Notes: generated by a model from the letters alone, not told the origin. 24,493 nucleotides of DNA from ZC4RG35 sp041747855 (GCA_041747855.1 JBGTEJ010000089.1:1-24493), one strand, 5' to 3'. Counted from the stretch's first letter, positions 1 through 7,883 are shown. Numbers and translations are program-made.

Positions 1-1
1 C

Positions 2-244
2 ATCCGCAACCTCCTCCAGGAGGCGGCGGCCGGTGGCACCACCATCGTCTTCTCGTCCCATGAGATGCACCTCGTCGAGAAACTGTGCACCCGCATCGGG
101 ATCATGATCCATGGGCGTCTCACCATCGAGGCGACACCGGAAGGTCTCTGTGAGCTGACCGGCCGGGACAACATCGAAGACGCCTTCATCGCTGCGGTCG
201 GCGGCGAGGACCCTGGGAACTCGTCGTGGTACGGCACTTCATAG
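2..244 (+). CDS. ABC transporter ATP-binding protein, C-terminal fragment
   Basis: The window opens inside this gene; only the last 80 codons are present and the 5' part lies outside. The visible part begins just before the H-loop region: a beta strand TTIVFSSH with the switch histidine, then EMHLVEKLC and a GIMIHGRL strand. This is the usual end of an exporter-type ABC nucleotide-binding domain. A short tail follows, containing an EDAFIAAVGG helix as in NatA/CcmA-like ATPases. The stop overlaps the start of the permease gene by 19 bp, so the two are almost certainly translated together as one ABC system. The Walker A, Walker B and signature motifs are not in the window, so the assignment rests on the H-loop region and the partner gene. 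The substrate is unknown. Confidence 0.85.
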   Translation: MRNLLQEAAAGGTTIVFSSHEMHLVEKLCTRIGIMIHGRLTIEATPEGLCELTGRDNIEDAFIAAVGGEDPGNSSWYGTS

Positions 245-1830
245 AGCTCAAAGCTCGACTCACCTGGAACGGCGTCCGGAGTGACGTGCAGCGTCGGTGG
301 GGGTTCCCGATCGCGGTCATCCTTCTCACCTGGCTCGGGATCTGGTTGGCCGGGAAGTACGTCAGGACCATCACCGAGCTCCGAATCGCTGACCCTGGTT
401 CGATCCACGACGTGGCGGCATGGATGGCTCTGCTGCTGTTCCTCGCCTGGGTCACACTCCCGGTGATCGTCTTCCCCCTCGATGAGAACCTGGACCCACA
501 GCAACTCGCGGTACTCCCCGTCTCCGACGATCAGATGGTCCGAGGCCTGGCCGTCGCCAGCCTGGTCGCTCCCGCCACCCTGGTCCCGGTGATCGTCCTC
601 GGGGCCAATCTGATCCTTTTCCCGAGTGCCTGGTGGATGGCGATCCCTGCATCGGTGGTCTTTCTCGCAATGCTGGCGGTGGGCAGCCAGCTGTTCTCAG
701 CCACGATCTCGGCCATCCTCAGGACACGGAGGGGTCGTGACATTGCAACCTTCCTGGTTCTCGGCATCGCCGGCGGCGGATTTGCCCTCTATCGAGCCAT
801 CGAATCCAGAGTCCTAGGGTCGGGGATCGGCGCCGCCGCGGCGTCAGTTCCGGTTGTCGATTGGTCGTTCCTGATTCCGCCCGTGGCGGCCCAGAGGGCG
901 GTGCTCGACGCCGCGGCTGGCTCAGGATTCTCCGCGGTGCTCAACTTGTTTGCGGCCACAGCAGGGACGCTGATCCTCGCCGTTCTCTGGAAACGGCTCC
1001 TCGGTTGGATGTTGACCACCCCGAAGGAGGGGAGTCGCCCCGCGGCCCGGGCCCGATCGAGAGGGATGGCCACAGGGCCATGGGGTGTGGTACCCACCCT
1101 GGCCCGCAAGGAGCTCCGGTTCTACATCCGAGATCCCAGACAACGCCTGGTGTGGACAGGGACCGTCATCTTCGTGGGATTGGCCGTAGCCGGTACGGTG
1201 ATGGGAGCCGTCGGCTTCATCGACTTCAGAAAGCTTGCTTGGGCCCCTCTGGCAGCCCCGATCCTGGTCCTATTCGTGGGGCTCCCCATCGCCCTCAACC
1301 TGTTCGGATGGGAGCGCAACGCTGCCAGCTATCTGTTCGTTCTCCCGGCCAAGCCACGTCAACTCCTCCTCGGCAAGAACCTGGCGGTGGCTATGGCCCT
1401 CATGGTCGAAACCGTGATCATGGCCGTTGCACTGGCGGTCTTCACCGGCCAGTGGCGATGGTTCTGGCTGGTGTTCCCCCTCGCGGTAACCGCGATAGGG
1501 GCCCAGTTGTCAGTAGGGAACATCGTGTCCGTGCTCACCCCGCTGCGGCTCCCCAGAGAAGGGACCGACGTCTTCGCCCAGTCAACGGAGCAGGGGTGTC
1601 TCGCCATCGTCAGTCAGGCGCTGTCGTTCTTCGCAATCGGATTTCTCCTCGTCCTCCCCGCCTCGGTTGTCGTCATCACCGTCGATTTCGGCGAAGCCAT
1701 TCCACCCTGGGTCACCGCATTGTTCGCCGTCCTGTGGGGACTGATCCTCTACTCCCTGTCACTCTGGCTGAGCGCCAAGCTACTGAGACGTAGACTCCCC
1801 GAGGTCATGGCCTGGGTCCAGGTCACTTGA
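226..1830 (+). CDS. ABC exporter permease (ABC-2-like), large membrane protein
   Basis: This 534-residue polytopic membrane protein starts at a GTG inside the end of the ATPase gene. The start is supported by that coupling and by the hydrophobic segment that follows soon after. There is one set of helices in the first half (roughly residues 30-50, 65-85, 110-215), a soluble basic stretch near residues 265-300, then a second set to the C-terminus (roughly 310-530). The two-bundle pattern and the adjacent ATPase fit an ABC-2-type exporter subunit, in which ATP hydrolysis by the partner drives export of a lipid, drug or peptide. No family-specific motif identifies the substrate. The protein is longer than a classic 250-380-residue ABC-2 permease, so it may be a fused two-bundle form. 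Confidence 0.75.
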   Translation: MVRHFIELKARLTWNGVRSDVQRRWGFPIAVILLTWLGIWLAGKYVRTITELRIADPGSIHDVAAWMALLLFLAWVTLPVIVFPLDENLDPQQLAVLPVSDDQMVRGLAVASLVAPATLVPVIVLGANLILFPSAWWMAIPASVVFLAMLAVGSQLFSATISAILRTRRGRDIATFLVLGIAGGGFALYRAIESRVLGSGIGAAAASVPVVDWSFLIPPVAAQRAVLDAAAGSGFSAVLNLFAATAGTLILAVLWKRLLGWMLTTPKEGSRPAARARSRGMATGPWGVVPTLARKELRFYIRDPRQRLVWTGTVIFVGLAVAGTVMGAVGFIDFRKLAWAPLAAPILVLFVGLPIALNLFGWERNAASYLFVLPAKPRQLLLGKNLAVAMALMVETVIMAVALAVFTGQWRWFWLVFPLAVTAIGAQLSVGNIVSVLTPLRLPREGTDVFAQSTEQGCLAIVSQALSFFAIGFLLVLPASVVVITVDFGEAIPPWVTALFAVLWGLILYSLSLWLSAKLLRRRLPEVMAWVQVT

Positions 1831-1861
1831 ACCCGGTTCCAACAAGATCGGTGTAATCGCC

Positions 1862-1867
1862 TACATT
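1862..1867 (+). promoter_or_regulatory. -10-like hexamer for a leaderless transcript
   Basis: TACATT lies exactly 6 nt before the ATG of the nucleotidase gene, and no Shine-Dalgarno sequence fits in that gap. This is the geometry expected if transcription starts at the A of the ATG. The -35 region is weak. Hexamer and spacing are seen; promoter function is inferred. Confidence 0.45.
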
Positions 1868-1873
1868 TCCTCG

Positions 1874-2434
1874 ATGCGTCTTGGGATCGATCTCGACGGA
1901 GTGGTGGCCAATTTCACCGAAGGCTGGCAGCGGTTCTACAACCGGGAGTTCGGCACCGACCTAGTGGTGGAGGACTCAAAACGCTGGAATGATCTAGTCG
2001 ACCTCACTCACTTCGCCAACATGAGGGAGTTCTGGGCATGGTCGTCGAACCTCGAGGGCCGGTCCGTGTTCTGGCATCTGGAGCCCTATCCAGGAGCCCT
2101 GACCACCCTCCACCACCTCGCCGATCGTGGACACCAGATCGTGGTCATCACACAGAAGCCCCACTTCGCGATCAGCGACACCCACGAGTGGTTGCAACGG
2201 GTAGGCATGCCTACGGACGAGGTTCACATCCTCGGCATCAACAACGGAAAGAAGTGGGACGTCGAATGCGATGTCTACCTCGACGATGGCCCCCACGTGA
2301 TCCCGGGATTGGTCAGACACTGGCCTGACCGGCTGGTTTGCCGATACGTCAGACCATGGAACGACCCGGTGGAGGGTGCGATCGACGTTCGCGACTGGGA
2401 CGAATTTCGCGAGTTGGTAGAGCGGTCATCCTGA
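1874..2434 (+). CDS. HAD-superfamily 5'(3')-deoxyribonucleotidase-like protein
   Basis: This 186-residue protein has the layout of the small NT5C-type nucleotidases, which remove phosphate from (deoxy)nucleoside monophosphates in the cytoplasm. HAD motif I is DLDGV at residues 6-10, with nucleophile Asp6 and acid/base Asp8. Motif II is the threonine in VVVITQKPH (about Thr93). The lysine of NNGKKWD (126-127) fits motif III and YLDDGPHVI (Asp137/Asp138) fits motif IV. All catalytic motifs are therefore present. There is no signal peptide. The gene lies between the ABC exporter and the Phn-type importer and appears to have its own leaderless promoter. The family is clear enough; the exact nucleotide substrate is not, and a role on another phosphomonoester cannot be excluded. 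Confidence 0.75.
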   Translation: MRLGIDLDGVVANFTEGWQRFYNREFGTDLVVEDSKRWNDLVDLTHFANMREFWAWSSNLEGRSVFWHLEPYPGALTTLHHLADRGHQIVVITQKPHFAISDTHEWLQRVGMPTDEVHILGINNGKKWDVECDVYLDDGPHVIPGLVRHWPDRLVCRYVRPWNDPVEGAIDVRDWDEFRELVERSS

Positions 2435-2557
2435 GTTCATTCCTACGTTGGCCACTTCGGTCTCGGAGTCGCTACGCTCCCAAACCGACCGGTACACAAG
2501 AGGGTCCCGGGGATCAAACAACCTCAGTCCGGTCGCGATTGTTATCAAAGGAGACAC

Positions 2558-3697
2558 GTGAAAAGAAACAAGAGGATGACCTTCGCGGTCATCGCCGTCC
2601 TGGCGTTGGTAGTAGCAGCCTGTAGTCCGGCGGAGCCGGCCGCGACCACCGCGGCCCAGACCACGACCACAGTGGCTCAAACCACCACAACCGAGGACCC
2701 GAAAGCAGGATGGCCCGACAGGCTGGTGTTCGGTTTCGTGCCGTCACGTGAAGCCGAGGAACTCCAGGACCGAGTAGACGTCCTGGCTGGAATCCTCGCC
2801 GACGCCCTCGACATCGAAGTGGTCGGCCTGGTCACTCCCGACTACCCGTCGCTGGGCCAGGCAATGGCCACCACTGCGGGTTCGGATCAGATCATCCATA
2901 TGGGAGCGCTTCCGCCCCTGGGTTATGTGACGACAGCCGAAAACTTCCCGGGTGCGGTTGAGCTGTTTGCCCAGTCTGAGCGCAACGGGTCGCTCTTCTA
3001 CTGGACCCAGTACTTCACCAACGATGCCAGCATCTGCACCGGCGCTCCGGTTCAGGGTTCGTTCATCCACGATGACGCCGGGAACTCAGTTGGAGTGGGC
3101 CCGGGCGAGTCATCCGCCACCCAGGTTGGATGGAATTCCGATGGCACCAGGGACGAGACCAACGACCCGGGACTTCGATGCCCGACACCGGTCGCCTTGA
3201 CCGTCGTTGCAGGTAAGACGTTCTCGTTCGTGACGCCGGGCTCGGCATCCGGTTATCTCTTCCCGCTGGGTGAGTTGATCGCCGCCGGTGTCAACCCTGG
3301 ACAGTTCAACGAGCTGTTCGGTGGTAGCCACGACGGTTCGGTGACTGCGGTCTACCAGGGCGACGCCGATTTCGGAGCTTCGTTCGACGATGCCCGTCGC
3401 AACGTCCGGGTCACCCCGGAGAACGCGGCCGGTCTGAGCGACGTGGGTAGCAAGGTGATCGTGTTCAACATCTCCAAGCCCATACCCAACGATGTCATCG
3501 CCGTCCGCTCCGACATGCCGGACAGTCTGAAAGACGCCATCTTCGATGCCCTGGCCGCCTTCATCGCGACCCCGCAGGGTCTCGAGCTGATGGATCAGAT
3601 CTACAGCTGGACCGGTTTGGTCCGCGCCGGGCCACAGACCGAAGCAGGGATGGCGATCATCCGTGCAGCAGCCGAAGCAGCAGGTCTGTTCGACTGA
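2558..3697 (+). CDS. phnD: PhnD-like phosphate/phosphite/phosphonate ABC substrate-binding lipoprotein
   Basis: This is the periplasmic-binding component of a Phn-type importer, anchored in the membrane by a lipid. A GTG start is preceded 4 nt upstream by AAGGAG. The signal peptide (residues 1-21) ends in a lipobox with Cys22, followed by a low-complexity Ala/Thr/Gln linker containing two TTTT runs. The mature domain starts near residue 54 (DRLVFGFVPS) and has family hallmarks: SASGYLFPLGEL, close to the usual STSGYLFP motif, and HDGSVTAVYQGDADFGASF, typical of PhnD. Between them is an acidic, Gly/Asn-rich segment (about residues 150-208) with two cysteines, in ICTG and RCPT, which could form a disulfide. 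At 379 residues it is longer than the usual 300-340. It leads a cassette with phnC and two phnE genes. The ligand cannot be read from sequence; no C-P lyase or other phosphonate-degradation gene is present. Confidence 0.85.
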   Translation: MKRNKRMTFAVIAVLALVVAACSPAEPAATTAAQTTTTVAQTTTTEDPKAGWPDRLVFGFVPSREAEELQDRVDVLAGILADALDIEVVGLVTPDYPSLGQAMATTAGSDQIIHMGALPPLGYVTTAENFPGAVELFAQSERNGSLFYWTQYFTNDASICTGAPVQGSFIHDDAGNSVGVGPGESSATQVGWNSDGTRDETNDPGLRCPTPVALTVVAGKTFSFVTPGSASGYLFPLGELIAAGVNPGQFNELFGGSHDGSVTAVYQGDADFGASFDDARRNVRVTPENAAGLSDVGSKVIVFNISKPIPNDVIAVRSDMPDSLKDAIFDALAAFIATPQGLELMDQIYSWTGLVRAGPQTEAGMAIIRAAAEAAGLFD

Positions 3698-3707
3698 TCG
3701 AACATTC

Positions 3708-3738
3708 GCATGGGACCGCCCGGGGAGCGGTCCCATGC
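3708..3738 (+). terminator. Intrinsic terminator between phnD and phnC
   Basis: A perfect 12-bp stem is seen: GCATGGGACCGC (3708-3719) pairs with GCGGTCCCATGC (3727-3738) around a 7-nt loop. It is followed by CTTTTAAA. It begins 10 nt after the phnD stop and ends 23 nt before the phnC start. It would let most transcripts stop after the binding-protein gene while read-through supplies the ATPase and permeases at lower level. Structure is seen; partial termination is inferred. Confidence 0.85.
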
Positions 3739-3747
3739 CTTTTAAAT

Positions 3748-3753
3748 GGAGGG
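3748..3753 (+). promoter_or_regulatory. Ribosome-binding site deciding the TTG start of phnC
   Basis: GGAGGG-type Shine-Dalgarno sequence 8 nt before TTG 3762 and immediately after the terminator tail. It is the only good ribosome-binding site in the gap and supports the short form of PhnC over the in-frame ATG at 3735, which lies in the hairpin. Confidence 0.75.
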
Positions 3754-3761
3754 ACAGCCGG

Positions 3762-4535
3762 TTGATCGAGTTCACCGATGTCGAAGTCACCTACCCCAAC
3801 GGTTTCCAGGCCCTCAGAGGTTTGACCGTTTCGATCGCTGACGGGGAACTGGTCGTGATCGTAGGTCTGTCCGGGGCTGGAAAGTCGACCTTCCTTCGCG
3901 CCATCAACGGTTCAGTGCCGATCACTGGCGGGTCGGTCAAGGTCCATGGCACCGAAGTCAGGGGAGCATCCAACCGAACCTTGCGTGAATTGCGTTCGAG
4001 TGTCGGGATGATCTACCAGACCTTCAACTTGGTGAATCGGACGACAGTGATCAACAACGTCCTGATGGGTCGTCTCAGCAAGGTGGGATTCACCAGGGCG
4101 ATGTTCGGCCTCTGGCCGGCCGCCGACAGGGAACTGGCCCTGACCGCCCTGGAACGGGTCGAGCTCGTGGAGAAGGCCTATGTCAGAGCTACCAACCTCT
4201 CCGGGGGCCAACAACAACGCGTGGGGATCGCCCGGGCTCTCGCCCAGGAACCGACGGTCCTTCTCGCCGATGAGCCGGTGGCCTCACTCGACCCTGTGAC
4301 CTCTCACACCGTGATGCTCGACCTTCGCCGAATCAATCGAGATCTCGGCATCACCACCATCATCAACTTGCACTTTCTCGACCTTGCCCGGTCATATGGG
4401 AAACGTCTGATCGGGCTCAGGTCGGGCGAACTGGTCTACGACGGGGACATCGCTGACGTGACCGAAGAGACCTTCCGCGAGATCTACGGTCGTTCGGTCA
4501 CACCCGACGACCTGCTCGAGGGCGCCGACCTGTGA
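3762..4535 (+). CDS. phnC: PhnC-like ABC importer ATPase
   Basis: This 257-residue ATPase energises the Phn-type importer. From the chosen TTG start: Walker A GLSGAGKS (35-42), Q-loop Gln86, signature LSGGQQQ (146-152), Walker B VLLADEP (166-172) and H-loop His204 in INLHFLDLA. The frame stays open upstream to 3663, but that extension runs through the end of phnD and the terminator hairpin and has no family similarity. The TTG at 3762 has TGGAGGG ending 8 nt upstream and gives the expected N-terminus (IEFTDVEVTYPNG). Its stop overlaps the phnE1 start by 4 bp (GTGA). The call as a phosphate/phosphonate-class ATPase rests on the sequence plus its PhnD and PhnE neighbours. Confidence 0.9.
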   Translation: MIEFTDVEVTYPNGFQALRGLTVSIADGELVVIVGLSGAGKSTFLRAINGSVPITGGSVKVHGTEVRGASNRTLRELRSSVGMIYQTFNLVNRTTVINNVLMGRLSKVGFTRAMFGLWPAADRELALTALERVELVEKAYVRATNLSGGQQQRVGIARALAQEPTVLLADEPVASLDPVTSHTVMLDLRRINRDLGITTIINLHFLDLARSYGKRLIGLRSGELVYDGDIADVTEETFREIYGRSVTPDDLLEGADL

Positions 4536-5905
4536 CCACCGCCTTTGTGGAGACCGGCGTCCGTCCGGCTCCGCCCCGACGGACCATGACGATGGTTGGT
4601 CCTCTGCTGGTCTTCCTCGGATTCGCCGGTGTCGGCGGTGCAGCCGCACTCACCGGATACGGCATTCTCTGGGGAGTACTGACTGCGGGAGGATTGCTGA
4701 TCGCCCTCAGGCTCGGCAAGCTCAACACGACCCCGCTCGATAGCTTCCTTCTCCTGGTCGGCATGGTCGCATCTGCGGTCATCGCCAACAGGGTCATGCC
4801 TTCAGCACCTCAGTCAGTGGACGTGCTGCTCAGTCTCAAGTTCGGCCTGGCCTTCACCCCGATGGCCATTGCTTCGGCAGTAGTGGCGCACCGTGGCGGC
4901 GCCAGACCTTCTTCTGTGTTCAACGCCGGACTCATGTGGCTGGTAGGTGGGGCAGCCGCCCCCCCGCTGGCGGAGGCGCTTGGTGTCCTCCTGCCTCTGG
5001 ACCAGTTGAGAAGAGGTCAAGAGCCGACATTCGATGCCACCGACTACGTCGTCATGTCGGTGATTGTCTCGACACTCGGAGGAAGCACTCTCCTTGCGGT
5101 CCGATCCAAGCTCCCGGCACTTGCCACCGGGGCGGCAGTGGTCATCTTCACCCTGTTCGCAGGTTCCGTGGTCGGTTTCAGCCTCACCCAACTATTCACC
5201 GCTATCACCGGTATCACTGAGGTGCCCAATCTCGACCGCGGACCCAATTTCGCTTGGGCCATCGGGGATGGCACATGGTGGTGGCCGCCTTCGTGGGACT
5301 TTGGGAACCCGTTTGTCCCCAACCCACTGGTGGAGACCATCCGAATCGCGGTGACCGCCACGATCGTGGGATGTCTGATCGCACTACCCCTCTCCTTTCT
5401 GGCCTCGACACTGACCGCACCAAACCATCCCGCCTATCTCATCTCCAAGGGATTCCTCAACTTCATCCGAACCATCCCCGACTTGTTCTGGGCGATGATC
5501 TTCGTAACCTCAATCGGATTCGGCCCACTGGCCGGGGCCCTTGCGCTCACCATCTTCACGATGTCGATCATGGCCAAGCTGCTCTCTGAGACGGTCGACG
5601 GGGCGGAGCCTGGACCGCTCGAAGCAGCCAAGGCGACGGGATCCCGTCACTTCCCTGCGGTCCGCGCCGCGGTGTTCCCCCAGGTCTTGCCAAGCTACAT
5701 AGCCCTGGGTCTCTACATCTTCGAACTGTCGATCCGGTCGTCGACCGTCCTCGGCCTGGTCGGTGCGGGAGGCATTGGGATGGTCATCGAGGCCCAGCGG
5801 AGCGCGTTTCGCTTCGATCGGATACTCGCCATCCTCATTCCGGTACTGATATTGGTCATCTTGGTCGAACAGATCTCCAACTGGGCGAGACGGAAACTGC
5901 TGTGA
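4532..5905 (+). CDS. phnE: PhnE-like ABC permease with extended N-terminal membrane domain
   Basis: The C-terminal half (about residues 262-457) is a normal PhnE/BPD_transp_1 permease: NPLVETIRIAVTATIVG, FLNFIRTIPDLFWAM, an EAA-type coupling loop (about 351-389, with SETVDGAEPGPLEAAKATG and FPQVLPSY), then SSTVLGLVGAGGIG. The first ~235 residues are unusual. They contain about five or six extra hydrophobic segments (roughly 20-40, 44-62, 70-90, 102-120, 130-155, 172-225), then a Trp-rich loop, AIGDGTWWWPPSWDFGNP. Typical PhnE proteins are about 260-290 residues, so this one is nearly doubled. It starts at a GTG overlapping the phnC stop and overlaps the second phnE by 4 bp, so the cassette is translationally coupled. 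No family is recognised for the extension. Confidence 0.85.
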   Translation: MTTAFVETGVRPAPPRRTMTMVGPLLVFLGFAGVGGAAALTGYGILWGVLTAGGLLIALRLGKLNTTPLDSFLLLVGMVASAVIANRVMPSAPQSVDVLLSLKFGLAFTPMAIASAVVAHRGGARPSSVFNAGLMWLVGGAAAPPLAEALGVLLPLDQLRRGQEPTFDATDYVVMSVIVSTLGGSTLLAVRSKLPALATGAAVVIFTLFAGSVVGFSLTQLFTAITGITEVPNLDRGPNFAWAIGDGTWWWPPSWDFGNPFVPNPLVETIRIAVTATIVGCLIALPLSFLASTLTAPNHPAYLISKGFLNFIRTIPDLFWAMIFVTSIGFGPLAGALALTIFTMSIMAKLLSETVDGAEPGPLEAAKATGSRHFPAVRAAVFPQVLPSYIALGLYIFELSIRSSTVLGLVGAGGIGMVIEAQRSAFRFDRILAILIPVLILVILVEQISNWARRKLL

Positions 5906-6855
5906 CCCCACCGGAGACCCTGCTCGACCCGAAACTGATGCGACCGAAAGAGCCGCTCACCCCCCGGGTGCTGAGATGGGTGGCCTTCGTCATCATCGTG
6001 GTGCCGCTGATCTGGTCGGCGACCGGTCTCGGCCTCTCCTGGGAGAGTTTGCAGAGAGCCCCCGGTCAGGTCATCACCATGTTCCGGGCCACCTTTCCTC
6101 CGGACCTGAGTCCGGTGACACTCCAGAGAGCCCTACCCAAAGTCATGGAGTCTCTGTTCATTGCATGGATAGGGACGATGATCGCCGCGATCATCTCCCT
6201 GCCACTGGCCTTCGTCGCCGCCCGGAACACCGGCAACAGGGTCGCCGGAGGAGTCGTTCGCTTCGTGTTCATCGTGATCCGGACCATCCCCGAGTTGGTG
6301 CTTGCCATGTTCCTGATCCCGGTTGCAGGTCTGGGCCCATGGATCGGCACTCTGGCCATCGGCTACCACTCGGTGGGGACTCTCGGGAAGCTCTCCACCG
6401 AGTTCATCGAGGGGGCCGAACCCGGGCCGGTGGAAGCGATTGCGGGGGTTGGTGGTGGCTGGTTCTCCAAAGTGCGGTTCGGGGTCGCACCCCAGGTCAT
6501 GCCGGTCATCATGGCCTACTGGCTCTACAGGTTCGAGATCAATGTCCGCGCCTCCGCAGTGATCGGTCTGCTCGGTGGCGGTGGGATAGGCCTAGAACTG
6601 AGAGAGCAGCTCTTCTTCCGAAACTTCCCAAGGGTGGGCACCGTGCTCATGCTGACCATCGCAGTCGTGCTCATCATCGACTTGATCTCAGCAAGACTCA
6701 GACGACGGATAATCACCGGCAACCGCGAGCCCGGCCCCATTGCCGTGTTCAAAGCCGCCGGCCCGGGGAAGAGGGTGGCCATGGCCCTGTTCGGCATGGC
6801 CGCGGTATTTGCCGTCGTCTTCATGCTGGTGCAGCTCCAGACCCCCGTAGCCTGA
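5902..6855 (+). CDS. phnE: Second PhnE-like ABC permease
   Basis: This 317-residue permease is probably the heterodimer partner of the preceding PhnE. Visible PhnE features are ALPKVMESLFIAWIGTM, RFVFIVIRTIPELVLAMFL, an EAA-type loop (about 161-202, with STEFIEGAEPGPVEAI and APQVMP), and ASAVIGLLGGGGIGLELREQLF. An additional C-terminal helix (about 292-313) follows a basic linker and is not needed by the family. GTG start, 4-bp overlap with the upstream permease. The two PhnE proteins share the GAEPGPxEA coupling motif, consistent with both docking the same PhnC. It is the last gene of the cassette; a dGTPase-like gene follows within 25 bp. Confidence 0.88.
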   Translation: MTPPETLLDPKLMRPKEPLTPRVLRWVAFVIIVVPLIWSATGLGLSWESLQRAPGQVITMFRATFPPDLSPVTLQRALPKVMESLFIAWIGTMIAAIISLPLAFVAARNTGNRVAGGVVRFVFIVIRTIPELVLAMFLIPVAGLGPWIGTLAIGYHSVGTLGKLSTEFIEGAEPGPVEAIAGVGGGWFSKVRFGVAPQVMPVIMAYWLYRFEINVRASAVIGLLGGGGIGLELREQLFFRNFPRVGTVLMLTIAVVLIIDLISARLRRRIITGNREPGPIAVFKAAGPGKRVAMALFGMAAVFAVVFMLVQLQTPVA

Positions 6856-6863
6856 CCCTCGCC

Positions 6864-6869
6864 TACCCT
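6864..6869 (+). promoter_or_regulatory. -10-like hexamer before the dGTPase gene
   Basis: TACCCT ends 8 nt before ATG 6878 and there is no Shine-Dalgarno sequence in the gap, suggesting a leaderless or nearly leaderless start. The same hexamer occurs before the cupin gene. Function is inferred. Confidence 0.35.
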
Positions 6870-6877
6870 TGCTACAA

Positions 6878-7882
6878 ATGGACGAGAAGCTATTGCGACG
6901 GACTCGTGCTGAACGAGAGCGGCTCGAGCACCAACTCCTCGCCCCGGGAGCGGTCAAGGCTGACGAATCGGCGGGACGCGCCGATGAAGAGGAGCACGAC
7001 GAGTTCCGCACCGTCTTCGAACGCGACCGGGACCGAATCCTTCACAGCAAGGCGTTCAGGAGACTCAAGCACAAGACGCAAGTCTTCCTGAACCCCGACG
7101 GAGACCACTACGTAACGAGGATGACCCACACCATCCATGTCACCCAAGTGGGGCGGGCGATTGCCAGAGCCCTCGGGTTGAACGAAGACCTGACCGAAGC
7201 GATCTGTCTGGCCCATGACGTCGGTCATTCCCCTTTCGGGCACACCGGCGAAGATGCCCTGGCACCTTTCGCGGGGGGCGAATGGCTCCACTCCGCACAT
7301 GGGGTCCGGACCCTCTCCCTACTGGAGCCCTTGAATCTGACCTTCGAGGTGCTCGACGGGATTCGGGCCCACTCCTGGAAGATCGACCCTCCACCGGCTA
7401 CCGAAGAGGGCGCTGTTTGTCGGTTCGCCGACCGGATCGCCTACCTCACCCACGACGTCGCAGATGCACTACGGGCCGGGGTCATCGAGTATCACGACCT
7501 CCCGGTGTCATCCCTGACCACCTTCGGCGCGACCGCCCGGGAGTGGATCGGGACCATGGTCACATCCGTGATCGAGAGCTCGCATGAACATGGATCGGTG
7601 TCGATGCGGGAGGACCATCTCGAGGTGATGTGGGGTCTCCGCGACTTCATGTTCGAACGGGTCTATCTCAGCCCTGAGTCCCAACTCCAGAAGGAGAAGG
7701 CGGTGTTGGTCATCCAAGACCTGGTCCGCTACTACGGAGAGCACCCTGATGAGGTCCCCGACTCTTACACCGTTCCTGGGGCCGACCCGCTCACCAGGGC
7801 CATCGACTATGTGGCAGGGATGACAGACCGCTTCGCCCTGCGGGTGCACGACCGGCTCTATCGACCGACCCTCCTCGACTGA
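6878..7882 (+). CDS. dgt: dGTPase-like HD-domain deoxynucleotide triphosphohydrolase
   Basis: The family cleaves dNTPs, classically dGTP, to deoxynucleoside and tripolyphosphate. From the ATG the protein has 334 residues. It contains FRTVFERDRDRILHSKAFRRLKHKTQVF, diagnostic of the family, then the HD metal ligands: His in MTHTIHVTQVGR (about 84), His113-Asp114 in CLAHDVGHSPFGHTGED, and Asp185 in FADRIAYLTHD. ATG 6878 is preferred over the in-frame TTG 9 nt upstream because it fits the -10-like box and gives the more usual N-terminus. It is shorter than the ~500-residue E. coli enzyme, matching the short dGTPase-like class, so nucleotide specificity is open. A deoxynucleotidase lies on the other side of the Phn cassette. 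Confidence 0.88.
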   Translation: MDEKLLRRTRAERERLEHQLLAPGAVKADESAGRADEEEHDEFRTVFERDRDRILHSKAFRRLKHKTQVFLNPDGDHYVTRMTHTIHVTQVGRAIARALGLNEDLTEAICLAHDVGHSPFGHTGEDALAPFAGGEWLHSAHGVRTLSLLEPLNLTFEVLDGIRAHSWKIDPPPATEEGAVCRFADRIAYLTHDVADALRAGVIEYHDLPVSSLTTFGATAREWIGTMVTSVIESSHEHGSVSMREDHLEVMWGLRDFMFERVYLSPESQLQKEKAVLVIQDLVRYYGEHPDEVPDSYTVPGADPLTRAIDYVAGMTDRFALRVHDRLYRPTLLD

Positions 7883-7883
7883 A

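Noticed and set aside
861..1793. 310-codon plus-strand frame within the first permease gene
   Set aside because: An out-of-frame shadow of a clearly membrane-spanning protein; the product is Arg/Gly/Pro-rich without hydrophobic pattern or motif.
2458..2487. Hairpin after the nucleotidase gene as a terminator
   Set aside because: The arms around TCGCTACG pair imperfectly with interior mismatches and there is no U-run; too weak to list as a feature.
3663..3761. N-terminal extension of PhnC to an upstream ATG
   Set aside because: It would overlap the end of phnD in another frame and translate the terminator hairpin. The residues have no family similarity, and the TTG at 3762 has a good ribosome-binding site.
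3110..3790. 226-codon minus-strand frame opposite phnD
   Set aside because: Antisense to a protein with lipobox and PhnD motifs; no ribosome-binding site or recognisable domain.
5976..7091. 371-codon open frame overlapping phnE and dgt
   Set aside because: It runs out of frame through two recognised genes and its product is a string of Arg/His/Gly/Pro typical of GC-rich shadow frames.
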